41,303 nt of DNA from Terfezia claveryi (Eukaryota > Ascomycota > Pezizomycetes > Pezizales > Pezizaceae), in NCBI GenBank assembly GCA_015179025.1, contig WHUX01000340.1, positions 1 to 41,303 on the forward strand, written 5' to 3'. The translations under genes were made by a program, and so were the position numbers. Below are positions 30,701 to 40,203 of this stretch, in pieces. The first letter of the stretch is position 1, and each line of letters begins with the position of its first letter. Below the pieces are notes generated by a model that was not told the origin of the DNA, ran no database searches, and saw only the letters and a program-made list of their open reading frames with translations.

Positions 30701-31330
30701 ATCTTTTAAAGCCATGTTAAGTTCGTAGATAGTTGTCCGGAAGGCTGTTTCCACCTGCTTTGCTTTTTTAACTAGGCGACTAAAGGTTGATCCTGCAATA
30801 AGGGCAATTCGAGGGTTTTCTGGAACTGGAATTGAGATACCCTTTATGGTCGAGGGTTTTTCACAACAATGGTGGAGGCAAAAATCGGAGTCGAAAGTAA
30901 CAGTGTTCTTAGCGAAACGGATATTCACATCATGACGTCGTAGCCATGGAAGTCCTAATACTATGGGGTAGTGGCCTAGTTTGGTAATAAACAGTGGAAG
31001 TTCCTCTTGGTGCTGATCAATTATTAGCTTTAGCTTGCTAATGTGTGTGATTGTCCCTGACTCGATTGGTCGCCCATCAATGACTTCTAGTGTTCGGGAT
31101 TATTGAGTTTATAAAGGGGAGTTGGTGATGGCTTGCAAATTCCTGGTCTATAAATGCATAACCCGTTGCTCCGCAGTCTATCAGGGCATGAGTAAGGATT
31201 CTGGAACCATTATCGTTTAATTCACAACTAACTACAAGGTGATTCCCATCCAAAAACTCTTCCTCTGAAGACTGCAAAGACGAACTGGAAATGCTTAAAG
31301 AGTCCAGAAATTTATCCTGCCTCAACTCAG
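27724..31330 (-). pseudogene. gypsy V Pol: protease, RT, RNase H, integrase, chromodomain (frameshifted)
   Basis: Blocks on the minus strand: protease LIDCGATGYAFIDQEF (about 31175), [26 protein letters not shown] and [10 protein letters not shown] (about 30085), the RT/RNase H linker (GFTNFYHRFIKDFSKIV), RNase [19 protein letters not shown] (about 29650), integrase C-terminal half (TPFHPQTDGQTERVN, 28530-28490; open for 217 codons, 28560-27907), KRIGPYKI region, then chromodomain LEYLVKWVGFERPDWEPA (about 27850-27790). At least eight single- or two-base frame breaks (for example near 31095, 30545, 30490, 30400, 30165, 29700, 29460) and a few stops (one before the chromodomain). The chromodomain is expected to bind methylated histone H3K9 and steer integration into heterochromatin. 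Confidence 0.9.
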
Positions 31331-31377
31331 TGCCATCCCTCTGAGGTGAGGCTACTCTTTTGCCTGTTCCCCAACTT

Positions 31378-32500
31378 CTAGTCCCTTATTCGTATTTTCC
31401 ATAACCGTTTCGGCAACTTGTAGGGTACTTTTTGTACGTGTGGGCAAGTTCTAACCCCATGTCCCATTCCTCCACAATAATAGCACCTCCCTTCAGCCAT
31501 TCTCTTTGCTTTTTCCTCCGGAGATATCTTCTTCCTTCCTGCAGACAAATCCATGGGCCCAGGGTGAGTACCCGTGGCTGTAGAGGTAGAGGGAGTTTGG
31601 ACTATTTGGGGGTTAACTGGAGCGGGAGCGGTAGGGCGTGATATCATTCGGGGCGTTGGTCCAACACGATTACGCATTTGGGTTTGTAGCGCCGGCGACG
31701 AGTATCTAGCCTTTGGCAGACCTCCACATACTCGTTAAACTCCGTGGGCTCAGGATGTATGGCGAGGAGATCTTGTTGTAGTTGGTAGGAAAGTCCGCGC
31801 TTTAGAGCTGCCAACTTAGCCGTATTACCCCAACTCGTTTCAGCTGCATATCGTTGAAATTCGGCAAAATAGGCAGCGAACTCCCTGGCCCCCTGAATCA
31901 TCGTTTGTAGTTTGTATCTGCATTGGCTACTCGATTTGGATCACCGAATGCATTTTCGAGAATGGTAATAGTGCTGCTAGGTTGGTTAAGTTCACCATAT
32001 CGTTTTCAACGTAAGGGGTAACCTGATCTAGGGCATCTTCAGCTAAGGAATTTACTGCTAGTCGAAGTTTTGCTTGTTCGTACTATAAGTAGCAGCCTTT
32101 AGTCGTAGTTGGGTAAGGAAAGGGCGCAGCTTATTTCGGTCTTTTCCAGAGAATTTTTCTGGGTTGGGTATCTTCTCCGAACGACCCCCTCCTTCTCCTG
32201 GTTGCAACCGAGCCAAAGTCGCATTGATAGCCCTCATATCTTCCAACTGCGTTCGAAGCTCATTAATTACTGTCTCTTGAGTAGTTACTTCATCTCGTAA
32301 CTCTTGAGTGGCTGTGCGTAAAGTTGTGTTTCTTGTTGCCGCGCCGTAAGTTGATTCGTTAAGTTCGTTACTTGGGTTCGTAATCTTACGACATCTTGTC
32401 GTCGGTCTGGTAGCTCTAGTAGCTGATCTAGTAGGGTAATGTTTTATTGAGTATTCCGGTGTAGTCCTAGTTTGCTGAGTTCAACGCAGTTCGCAAACGA
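31378..32500 (-). pseudogene. gypsy V Gag (frameshifted)
   Basis: Coiled-coil start (about 32330-32210), capsid PNPEKFSGKDRNKLRPFLTQ and AREFAAYFAEFQRYAAETSW, and a knuckle CYYCGGMGHGVRTCP (31465-31510, C-x2-C-x4-H-x4-C) preceded by GPMDLSAGRKK. The frame changes near 32065, 31905 and 31680. The true start is unclear because the N-terminal region is disrupted. Confidence 0.85.
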
Positions 32501-32586
32501 GGAACTAGGTCGACAATAGTGGCTGGCAATTCAACAACAGGCTGAGTCCTTGTTTGTAGCTAGGGGTTGCGCTCAGTAGAGTGTAT

Positions 32587-32599
32587 CAACGCAATGTAG
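32587..32599 (-). promoter_or_regulatory. putative primer-binding site of gypsy V
   Basis: After LTR end TTACA and CT the minus strand reads ACATTGCGT. The LTR segment ACGCAACGT (32736-32744 on this LTR) pairs with it at eight of nine positions; the ninth is explained by one G-to-A in the primer site. Confidence 0.6.
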
Positions 32600-33090
32600 T
32601 GTAACAGCGTAAGTCGATAGCTGTGGCTATAACTAAAGACGTGACTCCAAGGAGTGCACGAAGACGAAACTATAACCGTAGATTGGAGTATCAGGACAAA
32701 AGGCAGAGTCTGTATTACCAAGGTTATAATACAAGACGTTGCGTAAGGAACAAGAACAAGAAACGACAACTAAGGCTTCCTATATACATGATTGCCGTGG
32801 CCAAAGGAGTGGCGCCCGACTAACTTGATGTCACCTGCGATCGCAGGTAATACTCCGCGATCCACCTCTCTAATCCCTTCTAGTATTAAGACACTCGAAC
32901 AAGCCTGCTGACACTCGAACAAGCCTGTTCGGGTGTCAAATACCTCGCAGTAAATTCAAATACCGTGCTGACACTCGAACAAGCCTGTTCGGGTGACAAA
33001 TATCTCGCAAGTAAATTCAAATACCGTGCTGACACTCGAACAAGCCTGTTCGGGTGTCAAATAGCTCGCAAGTAAATTAACCCCGTGACA
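32600..33090 (-). repeat. 5' LTR of gypsy V (491 bp)
   Basis: Partner of 27199-27689. The TATA-like TATATA (32780-32786) lies about 42 nt upstream, in minus orientation, of the ACGCAACGT segment. It has the same tandem palindromes. Its TCACCTGCGATCGCAGGTGA copy has one mismatch (32831-32850). Confidence 0.94.
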
Positions 33091-33447
33091 CTGGGGCCAT
33101 ATGAGGTATAAGGGAATGTGGGCAATCACGCCTACTGGTTGAAGTTCCCTAAAGATATCAAACGCCACCCGGTTGTTCATGTCTCAAAGATCGAACCAGC
33201 CGCCAACGATCCCCTCCCCGGGCAAAAGCACCCCCCACCCCCTCCTATAGTGATTGCAGATGAAGAGAAGTGGGAGGTTGAGGAGGTACTGGACTCCAGA
33301 AAACGCTATGGGTGAGTTCAGTATAAGGTCAAGTGGGTAGGGAACAAGAAAACTACCTGGCAACCCGCAGAGGACTTGGAGAATGCGCAGGATTTGGTTA
33401 CCCTGTTCCACCAGCAATACTCTAGGAAGCCTCGCCCAGTCGACTGA
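33091..33447 (+). pseudogene. gypsy III Pol, second part (integrase C-terminus and chromodomain)
   Basis: Continues the frame broken at 27198: GPYEV, HAYWLKFPKDIKRHPVVHVS, the proline-rich KHPPPPP, then the chromodomain (VQYKVKWV...TWQPAEDLENA). Stops at 33109 (TAA) and 33313 (TGA). It ends TGA at 33445. The CTGGG at 33091-33095 is the right copy of the gypsy V target duplication. Confidence 0.92.
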
Positions 33448-33594
33448 GGTCGCGACTTTGCATCCTTGTTGTTTTTTCTGTTCTTGTTGTTGTTCGGAGT
33501 TGGGGTTCTTGTCCTTGCTCTTGTTGTTGTTGTTTTCTATGTTGATTTTGCCGGTTATCATGCCCAGGCCTCCTAGTCACTGGAGCTCCAGCCT
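33448..33594 (+). other. gypsy III 3' untranslated region
   Basis: T/G-rich spacer (TTGTTGTTGTT runs) like that of gypsy I. No open frame of note. Confidence 0.6.
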
Positions 33595-33607
33595 AAGGGG
33601 GGGATAG
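33595..33607 (+). promoter_or_regulatory. polypurine tract of gypsy III
   Basis: AAGGGGGGGATAG next to the 3' LTR, whose first bases TATAACAACC carry a G-to-A change relative to TGTAACAACC. Confidence 0.85.
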
Positions 33608-34141
33608 TATAACAACCATGTGTTCAGTTGTATTGTTGTCTTTGTCATCACCTGCGATCAAAGGTGATGGGTTATTGTGTTATCGTTACCTTGCTTGGCT
33701 TCCGAGATAGAGAAGTTTATTTCCCCCATTGCCCTGACCGAGTTATGTATATATAGAGCCTGTCCCTCGTACTGTCGTTGGATCCCCATCCAACGTCTTG
33801 TATACCCAATATAGGACCTCACTTCCCCCAGTGCTTGTGCACCTCCCTTGTGCACATCCTTGTCTCGAACAAACAACTCTGCAGTACAGCTGCCTCCCTT
33901 GACACACACGGCAACTGCCTCCGTGTGTCTCGTGTCCCTTGCCCTCTGCCTCTCTTGCCTCTTGCCTCTTGCCCTTGCCCCCCATCTCAGTCTTCCCCTA
34001 GTCACACATGTAGCGTTCCTATATGTGTCTTACCCTAGCCTCTCTCCAGATCACACACGTAGCGCTCCTACGTATGCGATTGCCCCTTGCTACTTCCCTG
34101 GCGTACCCCTTGGTCGCCTTGCCCCCAGAGCCGTCGTTACA
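33608..34141 (+). repeat. 3' LTR of gypsy III (534 bp)
   Basis: Partner of 22083-22616. The 20-bp palindrome is damaged here (33646-33665, GATCAAAGG). ATCCAACGT is intact. It ends CGTTACA. Confidence 0.95.
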
Positions 34142-34239
34142 ATAATGGATAGTATAGGGCTAGGCTGGTAAAGAGAAGCTTAAGTGAATGTCCAATGCTA
34201 TCACACAGTTTAGAAGTAGTACCCATTATATTATAGAAG

Positions 34240-34882
34240 TTTAATATTGTTCTGGTGTGCCTAGTCTAGCCCACAATTTGTCAGACAAGGTCAAGATCTA
34301 TATAATTTATGCAGACGAGTTTAGGCAGCTTCAGATTTAGTCCAGCAGACTCAGGTAGGCCATGCAAACTCAAGTGGACCAAGATGAACTTGAGCTCATA
34401 TAGGTAAGGCATAATTAGTCTAGCTGAGTTCAGTACGGCTCAGGCTGCTTCAGATTTTTATATAAATAGATCTCGGAAAAGTGCACAAACTCCTGCTCAC
34501 CTTCCAAAGTTAGACTAATCGCTTTATTACTTTTAAGTAACTTAAACCACATCTATACACTCTAGATTATGCCATTCAAACCCCAATTCATATATATTCC
34601 CAAGACTTGGTCAGTACCGTAGGTCAGTTGCTTGTCCCTATTTTGCCTCGGAATATTCGATGCCACCCAAAAATCGATCTATTAACCTATCCAAACCCGT
34701 CCATTTCGAATTCATACTATATGTCAATGAATCTCTATATCTTTACGAGACATAAATATTTTGCTGGCAATGGTTCTGTTCATTTTGCAGTCCACTATAC
34801 CACCAAGAATGGATCGACAGGGGTTTGCATGGGGGCTGATGCATATCCTGGTGATGATACATTACCCGGTGATGGATAGTAG
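34240..34882 (+). repeat. inverted repeat arm B
   Basis: Reverse-complement partner of arm A (20976-21640). The sequences between arms and gypsy III (21641-22082, 34142-34239) show weak similarity at their arm-proximal ends. The outer end GATGGATAGTAG lacks the 98-bp insert of arm A. Confidence 0.8.
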
Positions 34883-35262
34883 GACTGCCTAGACCTCCTG
34901 GACTGCCTGAATGACAGTCATCATTCTTATATCTATCTATAGGTATCTCAGTTTTGCCCACATGTGAACATTGTCTGCTCTCATGAACATACAGAGGACT
35001 CTAGATACAAGCATACTAGATACAAGCATATATTAGTTACAAGCATACATCCGCTGGTACTATATTTTGGATACAAGAAAATTTTGATTCAGACTAAAAG
35101 TGCAGATTCGTCCATATCTCTGCATACAGAAGGCCATCGGGCACCAAAACAAGTTCATCCAAGAGAGCTCGATACAGAGCACAATATATCCCAGTTTCAC
35201 ATCTCCAAGTCCCCATCTTCATACTTTCCCCCGTCCTTTAAATTATCAATTCCCACTATAAC
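34883..35262. other. non-coding stretch between arm B and gypsy IV
   Basis: Begins with degenerate CCTGGACTG-type repeats. It contains three tandem copies of about 16 bp (TAGATACAAGCATAC, 34991-35045) also found near 18775. No gene recognised. Confidence 0.5.
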
Positions 35263-35787
35263 TGTAACAACCGTGTGTTCAGTTGTCATCACCTGTGATC
35301 GCAGGTGACGGGTCATTGCCATTGTTGTCTTTGTCTTTGTCATCACCTGCGATCGCAGGTGATGGGTTATCATTATCGTTACCTTTTCCTTGGCTTTCGA
35401 GATAGGGAAGCTTATTCCCCCCATTGCCCTGACCGAGTTATGTATATATAGAGCCTGTCCCTCGTACTGTCGTTGGATCTCCATCCAATGTCTTGTATAT
35501 CCAATACAGGACCTTGCTTCCCCCAGCGCTTGTGCACCTCCCTTGTGCACATCCTTGTCTCGAACAAACAACTCTGCAGTACAGCTGCCTCCCTTGACAC
35601 ACGCGGCAACTGCCTCCGCATATCTCGTGTCCCTTGCCCCTGCCTCTCTTGCCTCTTGCCTCTTGCCCTTGCCCCCCGTCTCAGTCTTCCCCTGGTCACA
35701 CACATAGCATTCCTACGTGTGCGATTGCCCCTTGCCACTTCCCCGGCGTACCCCTTGGTCGCCTTGTTCCCCAGAGCCCTCGTTACA
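35263..35787 (+). repeat. 5' LTR of gypsy IV (525 bp)
   Basis: TGTAACAACC...CTCGTTACA, close to the gypsy III LTR but with two copies of the TCACCTGYGATCGCAGGTGA palindrome (35288-35307, 35343-35362). TATA box about 35440-35450; ATCCAATGT at 35483-35491. Confidence 0.93.
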
Positions 35788-35799
35788 CTATGTTAGATC
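35788..35799 (+). promoter_or_regulatory. putative primer-binding site of gypsy IV
   Basis: CT then ATGTTAGAT. Pairing with ATCCAATGT of its own LTR is imperfect (one mismatch, two wobbles), consistent with decay by transitions. Confidence 0.45.
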
Positions 35800-35818
35800 T
35801 CTCAGACCAACCGGTACG

Positions 35819-36943
35819 ATGTCCGTGAGCATTCCACTACCCACCGATAGATTCGCAGCCTGGAGGGCGACTCCGATTCCATCAGACCCGACAGAACTAT
35901 CAGCATACCGAAGAACTGTGATCGAAATATTCACAGACACTTATGCCATTGGCGAACAACAAGGAGCGGACCTTCAGAAAGCCGAAAAGCGAATCCGAGA
36001 AGCCGAAGACGAAATAACCCTCCTTCGAGAAGATGCAGCAGAGGACAGGATAACCATCCGGAGACTGACTCGTGCCTTGGACCTGGCCGACGGTCCAAAG
36101 AACCAGAAAACACAAGACCTACCAACCCCGCCCAAGTTTAATGGGGACCGGGGCCGGTTATGAGCATGGAAGAACTCTGTGCAAATAAAACTCTCTGGGG
36201 ACTCGGCGAAGTTCCCCACTGTCCACTATCAGCTCTCATACGTCTATGGCCTCCTGGAGGGTAAGGCCATGGACCAGGTACAGCCCTTCGTCAAGGCAAT
36301 GGGGATTGATCTGGTAGATATCCCGGCACTAATGGCAATCTTGGACCGAGCCTTCGAGGACCCGGATCCTAAAGGAACCGCCAGCAGGGCCCTACGAAAC
36401 CTCAAGCAAAAACACAACGAACTGTCAACCTATGTTGCCAAGTTCTCCAGGCTGGCAGCAGAGCTCAATTAGAATGACGAAGCCAAGCTCGACCAGTTCA
36501 AAGACGGGCTTACCTTCGAGCTGAAAAAGGCTCTGGTCTACTGCCCACCGACCAAGACCCTGGAGGAACTTATTGAGCAGGCTAGCTGGGTGGAACAGCA
36601 GACAGCGGCACTAAGAGCCCCCCAAAAGACACTCCCGACCTCGACTCCCCGTACCCCCTTCCCGATAGCACGCACCCAACCCACACCGGTCAACAAGCCT
36701 GCACACCCCTCCCTGGTAGCGGGTGGGGCTGCCCCCATGGACCTGTCAGCAGGTAGACTTCATCTTACCCAGGAGGAAAGGGATAGTCGCCGCACTCAGG
36801 GTTTGTGTATTGCATGCGGAAAGGGGGACCATTTCATCGCAGCGTGTCCCCTCCGAAAAAACCATTCGATGGTCGCCCACGCCATCTCCGAATCCAGGAT
36901 CGAAGAGGTGGATGAGTCGGGAAAAGCGGAGTCCCTTGCCTAG
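35819..36943 (+). pseudogene. gypsy IV Gag, two in-frame stops
   Basis: The ATG at 35819 (MSVSIPLPTDRFAAWRATPI) starts a 375-codon frame broken only by TGA at 36161 (GRL*AWKN) and TAG at 36470 (AELN*ND, Trp expected). Coiled coil (LQKAEKRIREAEDEITLLRE), capsid (PPKFNGDRGRL, LEGKAMDQVQPFV, STYVAKFSRLAAEL) and knuckle CIACGKGDHFIAACP (36806-36847). This is the best-preserved N-terminus of the three related Gags and supports the start chosen for gypsy II. Confidence 0.92.
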
Positions 36944-36964
36944 TTGCTGACACTAGCAAGGGAC
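36919..36964 (+). promoter_or_regulatory. -1 ribosomal frameshift signal of gypsy IV
   Basis: GGGAAAA (36919-36925), spacer GCGGA (different from GCCCT in gypsy II/III), stem 36931-36943 with 36953-36964, loop TTGCTGACA. Pol is -1 relative to gag. Confidence 0.82.
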
Positions 36965-38210
36965 CTATTTTGTGTCATTTATCTTTGTCTGCGTTTTCTT
37001 AGCCTACATCTATGTCTGTTGATGAGTCTCGCCTGTTTGGCGAGCACTTCGTTGTACCTATAACTGTCAAGTTCAATGATAAAACAGTGGTTACATCAGC
37101 TCTCATAGATTGTGGTGCTTCGGGAATAGCATTCATTGACCAGACCTTCGTCAGTAGAAACTCTATACCAACCTCTAAGCTAAAAACCCCCCGCCTTCTT
37201 GATGTCATTGACGGCCGCCCTCTCTCTTCTGGGGCGATTACCGACCTCGCATGCCTGCCCAGCGCCATGGGTGATCACTCGGAAGATCTCCCAATGTTCG
37301 TGACAAAGCTCAAATACCCGATTGTACTCGGAATCCCGTGGCTGAGAATGCATGATGTATCGGTTAGCTTCGGCTCTTATACCCTGCAGTTCAACAGCCA
37401 GTATTGCAAAAAGCACTGCGGGAATCCGAGGGTTACCATTACTGGGCTGTGTGCCTTACTACCCCCGATAATGCACCCGATCCAGGTGGCACACCCGTCC
37501 GCGCACATCGATGCCAATTCCCCTGTTCCCCCTGTCCCCCCCATGCCCCCTGTCCCTCCCGCGTCTCCTGGCTCTCCTGGTCCCCCAAAGTCCCTCAACA
37601 TTAGCTTCATCGGGGCAGGGGCTTTCGCTTACCTCACCAGGAGGCACAAGCTGAAGGCTCATGCCCTGTCCATACATGAGGTGAACCTGGAAATCAACAA
37701 GATGCGACCTAAGGAGGAGTGGAAGGCCATGGTCCCGGATGAATACCACGAGTTTATTGATCTGTTCTCGGAAAAAGCCGTGGAGAAGCTGGCGCCCCAC
37801 CGACCATATGACCACACAATTCCACTGGTAGAGGGTAAGACCCCCCCCTATGGGCCCCTCTACGGAATGTCCCAGGTGGAGCTGGAGGCCCTGAAGAAAT
37901 ACTTGGAGGAAAACCTCAACAAGAGCTTCATTCGCCATAGCTCTTCACTAGCGGGTGCCCCAGTGCTTTTCGTGAAGAAGTCGGATGGCTCTCTTCGGTT
38001 GTGTGTTGATTATCGTGGCCTGAACGAGATAACGGTCAAGAACAGATACCCCTTGCCCCTGATCCAGGAGACATTAGCCAGGCTTTCCAAGGCAAAATGG
38101 TTCACCAAATTGGATCTGAGAGAGGCATACAACTTGGTACGAATTGCTGAGGGGGAGGAGTGGAAAACTGCCTTCCGGACGCGATATGGCCATTTTGAGT
38201 ATAATGTGAT
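36944..38210 (+). pseudogene. gypsy IV Pol, truncated (protease and RT N-terminal half)
   Basis: The -1 frame is fully open from the hairpin to 38210, with no stop. Protease ALIDCGASGIAFIDQ (about 37105), GIPWLRMHDV, a proline-rich spacer, then [71 protein letters not shown] (G changed to E in the LRGAYNL motif), [13 protein letters not shown]. The frame then runs into hAT sequence for about 37 foreign codons to 38322. The YLDD box, RNase H and integrase are missing. Confidence 0.92.
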
Positions 38211-39248
38211 TAGTGTGCGCCACGGGGCGAGTCGGTCCGAGTTTCTGGCCCTTACAACTCGTTCGGCTATCGACTCACCTCGGTCTCTGCCTACTGCAAC
38301 TCGCCTCGGACCACTTCGCTGATTAATCGGTGATCTACAGATTACTCGCTAAGATCCCTTACTAACCTCGTTCACACTTGTGCATTTGCCAAGTCCAGGG
38401 TTTTCCGTTCTTTCCCCTATTCGTCCGTGCATATGGCTTGTCACGGATTGCCCGTCTTGTCATGGATTGCCACTCTTGTCACGGATTGCCAGTCTTGTCA
38501 CGGATTGCCAGTCTTGTCACGGATCGCTCGTTTCGTCTTCCAGCATGGCACCGATCCCACCAAACCCCATTCCTGTCCCTTTGTATGGTTTTTGCCAATG
38601 TCACCATTCTTAGTCACGGATTGCTTCTGCTGTCACGATTTCTAGAACCATTCTTTCAAATTTCTCTCTCACGTTCTCTATGCTCTGTTTGTGCTGCCAT
38701 ACGTCCACACATTCTATATCAAACGTCCTACCTACTCGTCCCCATGTTATCCTTTTCCTTACACCCAAATTTCTCACGTTTACTTCTAATCCCTAAACCC
38801 TCCATCTGCCCTATCTTAATAATAATTCATACATAAATGCTCTCAAGATTCCTACGTCCACCCAAGAAGTGCCCACAGTTCCACATTGTGAATTATTTCC
38901 ATTCTCCCCAAACTCAATTTACATCCCGTAAGTAATCAATGACCAAAATAAAAAAAATAAAAAAGAGTATCAACCGCGGATTCATCATGAGAACTAATCC
39001 ACCCTGGTGTCGCTCTTCATAATAATCACAATTCAACCAAAAAAACAACACATTAAGGAAACCCACGCACAAAAAGAAACCCACCCATACAAGGGAAGCT
39101 AATAGGAAAAAGCAAAACTCAGGTACAAAGGACAAAGGAAAAAAACAATGAACAAAGGATAATTGACCATACCTACCTCGGTTTGCGCCCCCTCAAGTAT
39201 GCAGGCTCACACTTTGTAATTCCTACGCTGAGTGGGCCGTAACTTTTT
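38211..39248. other. hAT 3' terminal and subterminal region
   Basis: No gene. Contains seven copies of TGTCAYGGATTG-type repeats (38440-38640) and then AT-rich sequence with poly-A/poly-T runs. Subterminal repeats of hAT elements commonly bind transposase; that role is inferred here. Confidence 0.6.
38441..38642 (+). repeat. TGTCACGGATTGCC subterminal repeats, about 7 copies
   Basis: Five copies are spaced 20 bp apart (38442-38530), with two more at about 38611 and 38630. The core TGTCACGGA recurs in both transposase introns. Confidence 0.85.
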
Positions 39249-40083
39249 CTAGAGCCTCGTTGCTATTGAAGGCGTCAGGTTGACGGATGGAGAGGCAGGG
39301 CGCTTAGTCCCGCGATGTGGGGTGCAGGGTGTTAGGGTCCCTCTTTCCTCCCTCAATAGGCTGCCTTGGAATAAGCCAATTCCTCCCGCTGACTGCGCAC
39401 TGAAATTGTTGAATGGGCTAGAAATCTGAGAAGTTGTATCTCCCACATCAAGATTATCTCCCTCAAACTCTTCCTCTCCCTCCATGCTACTCTCATACTC
39501 TGACACCGTATCACCATTTCCTGATGGTCCATCTAGAGTGACTGGCATCATGCGGCAGAGGAATTCTGCGTCATATCTGAGAGCCTGTCTCTCCTGGCTC
39601 ATATCAATTTCATCATGATCAGCTAATCCTTCTTCCACATGTGCAGGAGTGTTCTCAGGGTCTGGTTCTGTATATTTTGCGTGTATCGAGTCCCAAAATT
39701 TCGTCAACATTAGCACTGTGATCATCTGGTGACCCATTCGGTTCCGGCGGTAAGGCAAAATATCTCGAGCACCACTGAATATACGCTCAACAGCCACAGA
39801 TGTCAGTGGAATACTCAATATGTCCCTTGCCATTCGTGCTAGCGTCGGGTATTCAATGGCATGAACCTTCCACCAGGATAGGGGACACTGCCTATCTAAT
39901 ATGGCCAGACCACTGGTTAAGTATCTCTTGACCTCCGGAATATTCTCTGATTTGGTCACTGTCCGCTCTTGTAGTCGACGCATGATGTAGGATTGCTCTG
40001 AATCGTCGAGACGACTCTTCTGAGCCTGGGGCTCCGGTGCATACCTGGCATAGTTGATATCAAAATATTCCTCAAACTGTACT

Positions 40084-40203
40084 CTAAGTACCCAATAGGG
40101 TCAGATTCTCATTTGTTTCATAATGTCACGAATGTATCTGTTGTCACGGATGCATCTGTTGTCACGGAATGTACTCCATAACGTTCGTAGAATTGATACT
40201 TAC
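40084..40203 (-). other. hAT transposase intron 2 (120 nt) with GTCACGGA repeats
   Basis: GTAAGT...TACTTAG. Three 22-bp tandem units built on TGTCACGGATGCATCTGT occupy 40124-40176. Confidence 0.75.

Larger units (their letters stand above)
27199..33090 (-). mobile_element. Ty3/gypsy chromovirus 'gypsy V' (5892 bp), a different subfamily
   Basis: Two 491-bp LTRs (about 97% identical by eye), primer site, gag, pol with chromodomain and polypurine tract, on the minus strand inside gypsy III pol. Its proteins differ clearly from gypsy I-IV. It carries many single-base frameshifts. Confidence 0.95.
22083..34141 (+). mobile_element. Ty3/gypsy chromovirus 'gypsy III' (6.17 kb, split by gypsy V)
   Basis: Both 534-bp LTRs, primer site, gag, pol, chromodomain and polypurine tract are present, interrupted at 27199-33090 by gypsy V. 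By eye the LTRs differ at about 30 positions (about 94% identical), nearly all transitions, so it is older than gypsy V and II. Five-bp flanks (ATATA left, ATAAT right) do not match well, so its target duplication has decayed or was lost. Confidence 0.95.
35263..38210 (+). mobile_element. Ty3/gypsy chromovirus 'gypsy IV', 5' part (cut by hAT)
   Basis: 5' LTR, primer site, gag, frameshift signal, protease and most of RT, ending at EYNV of RT where the hAT begins. The remainder should lie to the right of the hAT, off the window. The frames contain no indels. Confidence 0.93.

Noticed and set aside
22078..34146. Perfect target duplication for gypsy III
   Set aside because: ATATA (left) and ATAAT (right) share only three aligned bases. 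I could not decide between mutation and rearrangement, so I do not claim a duplication.
38378..38836. 152-codon open frame over the TGTCACGGATTG array
   Set aside because: The translation is produced by the repeats (LSRIASLVTD) and has no domain; it lies in the non-coding 3' part of the hAT.
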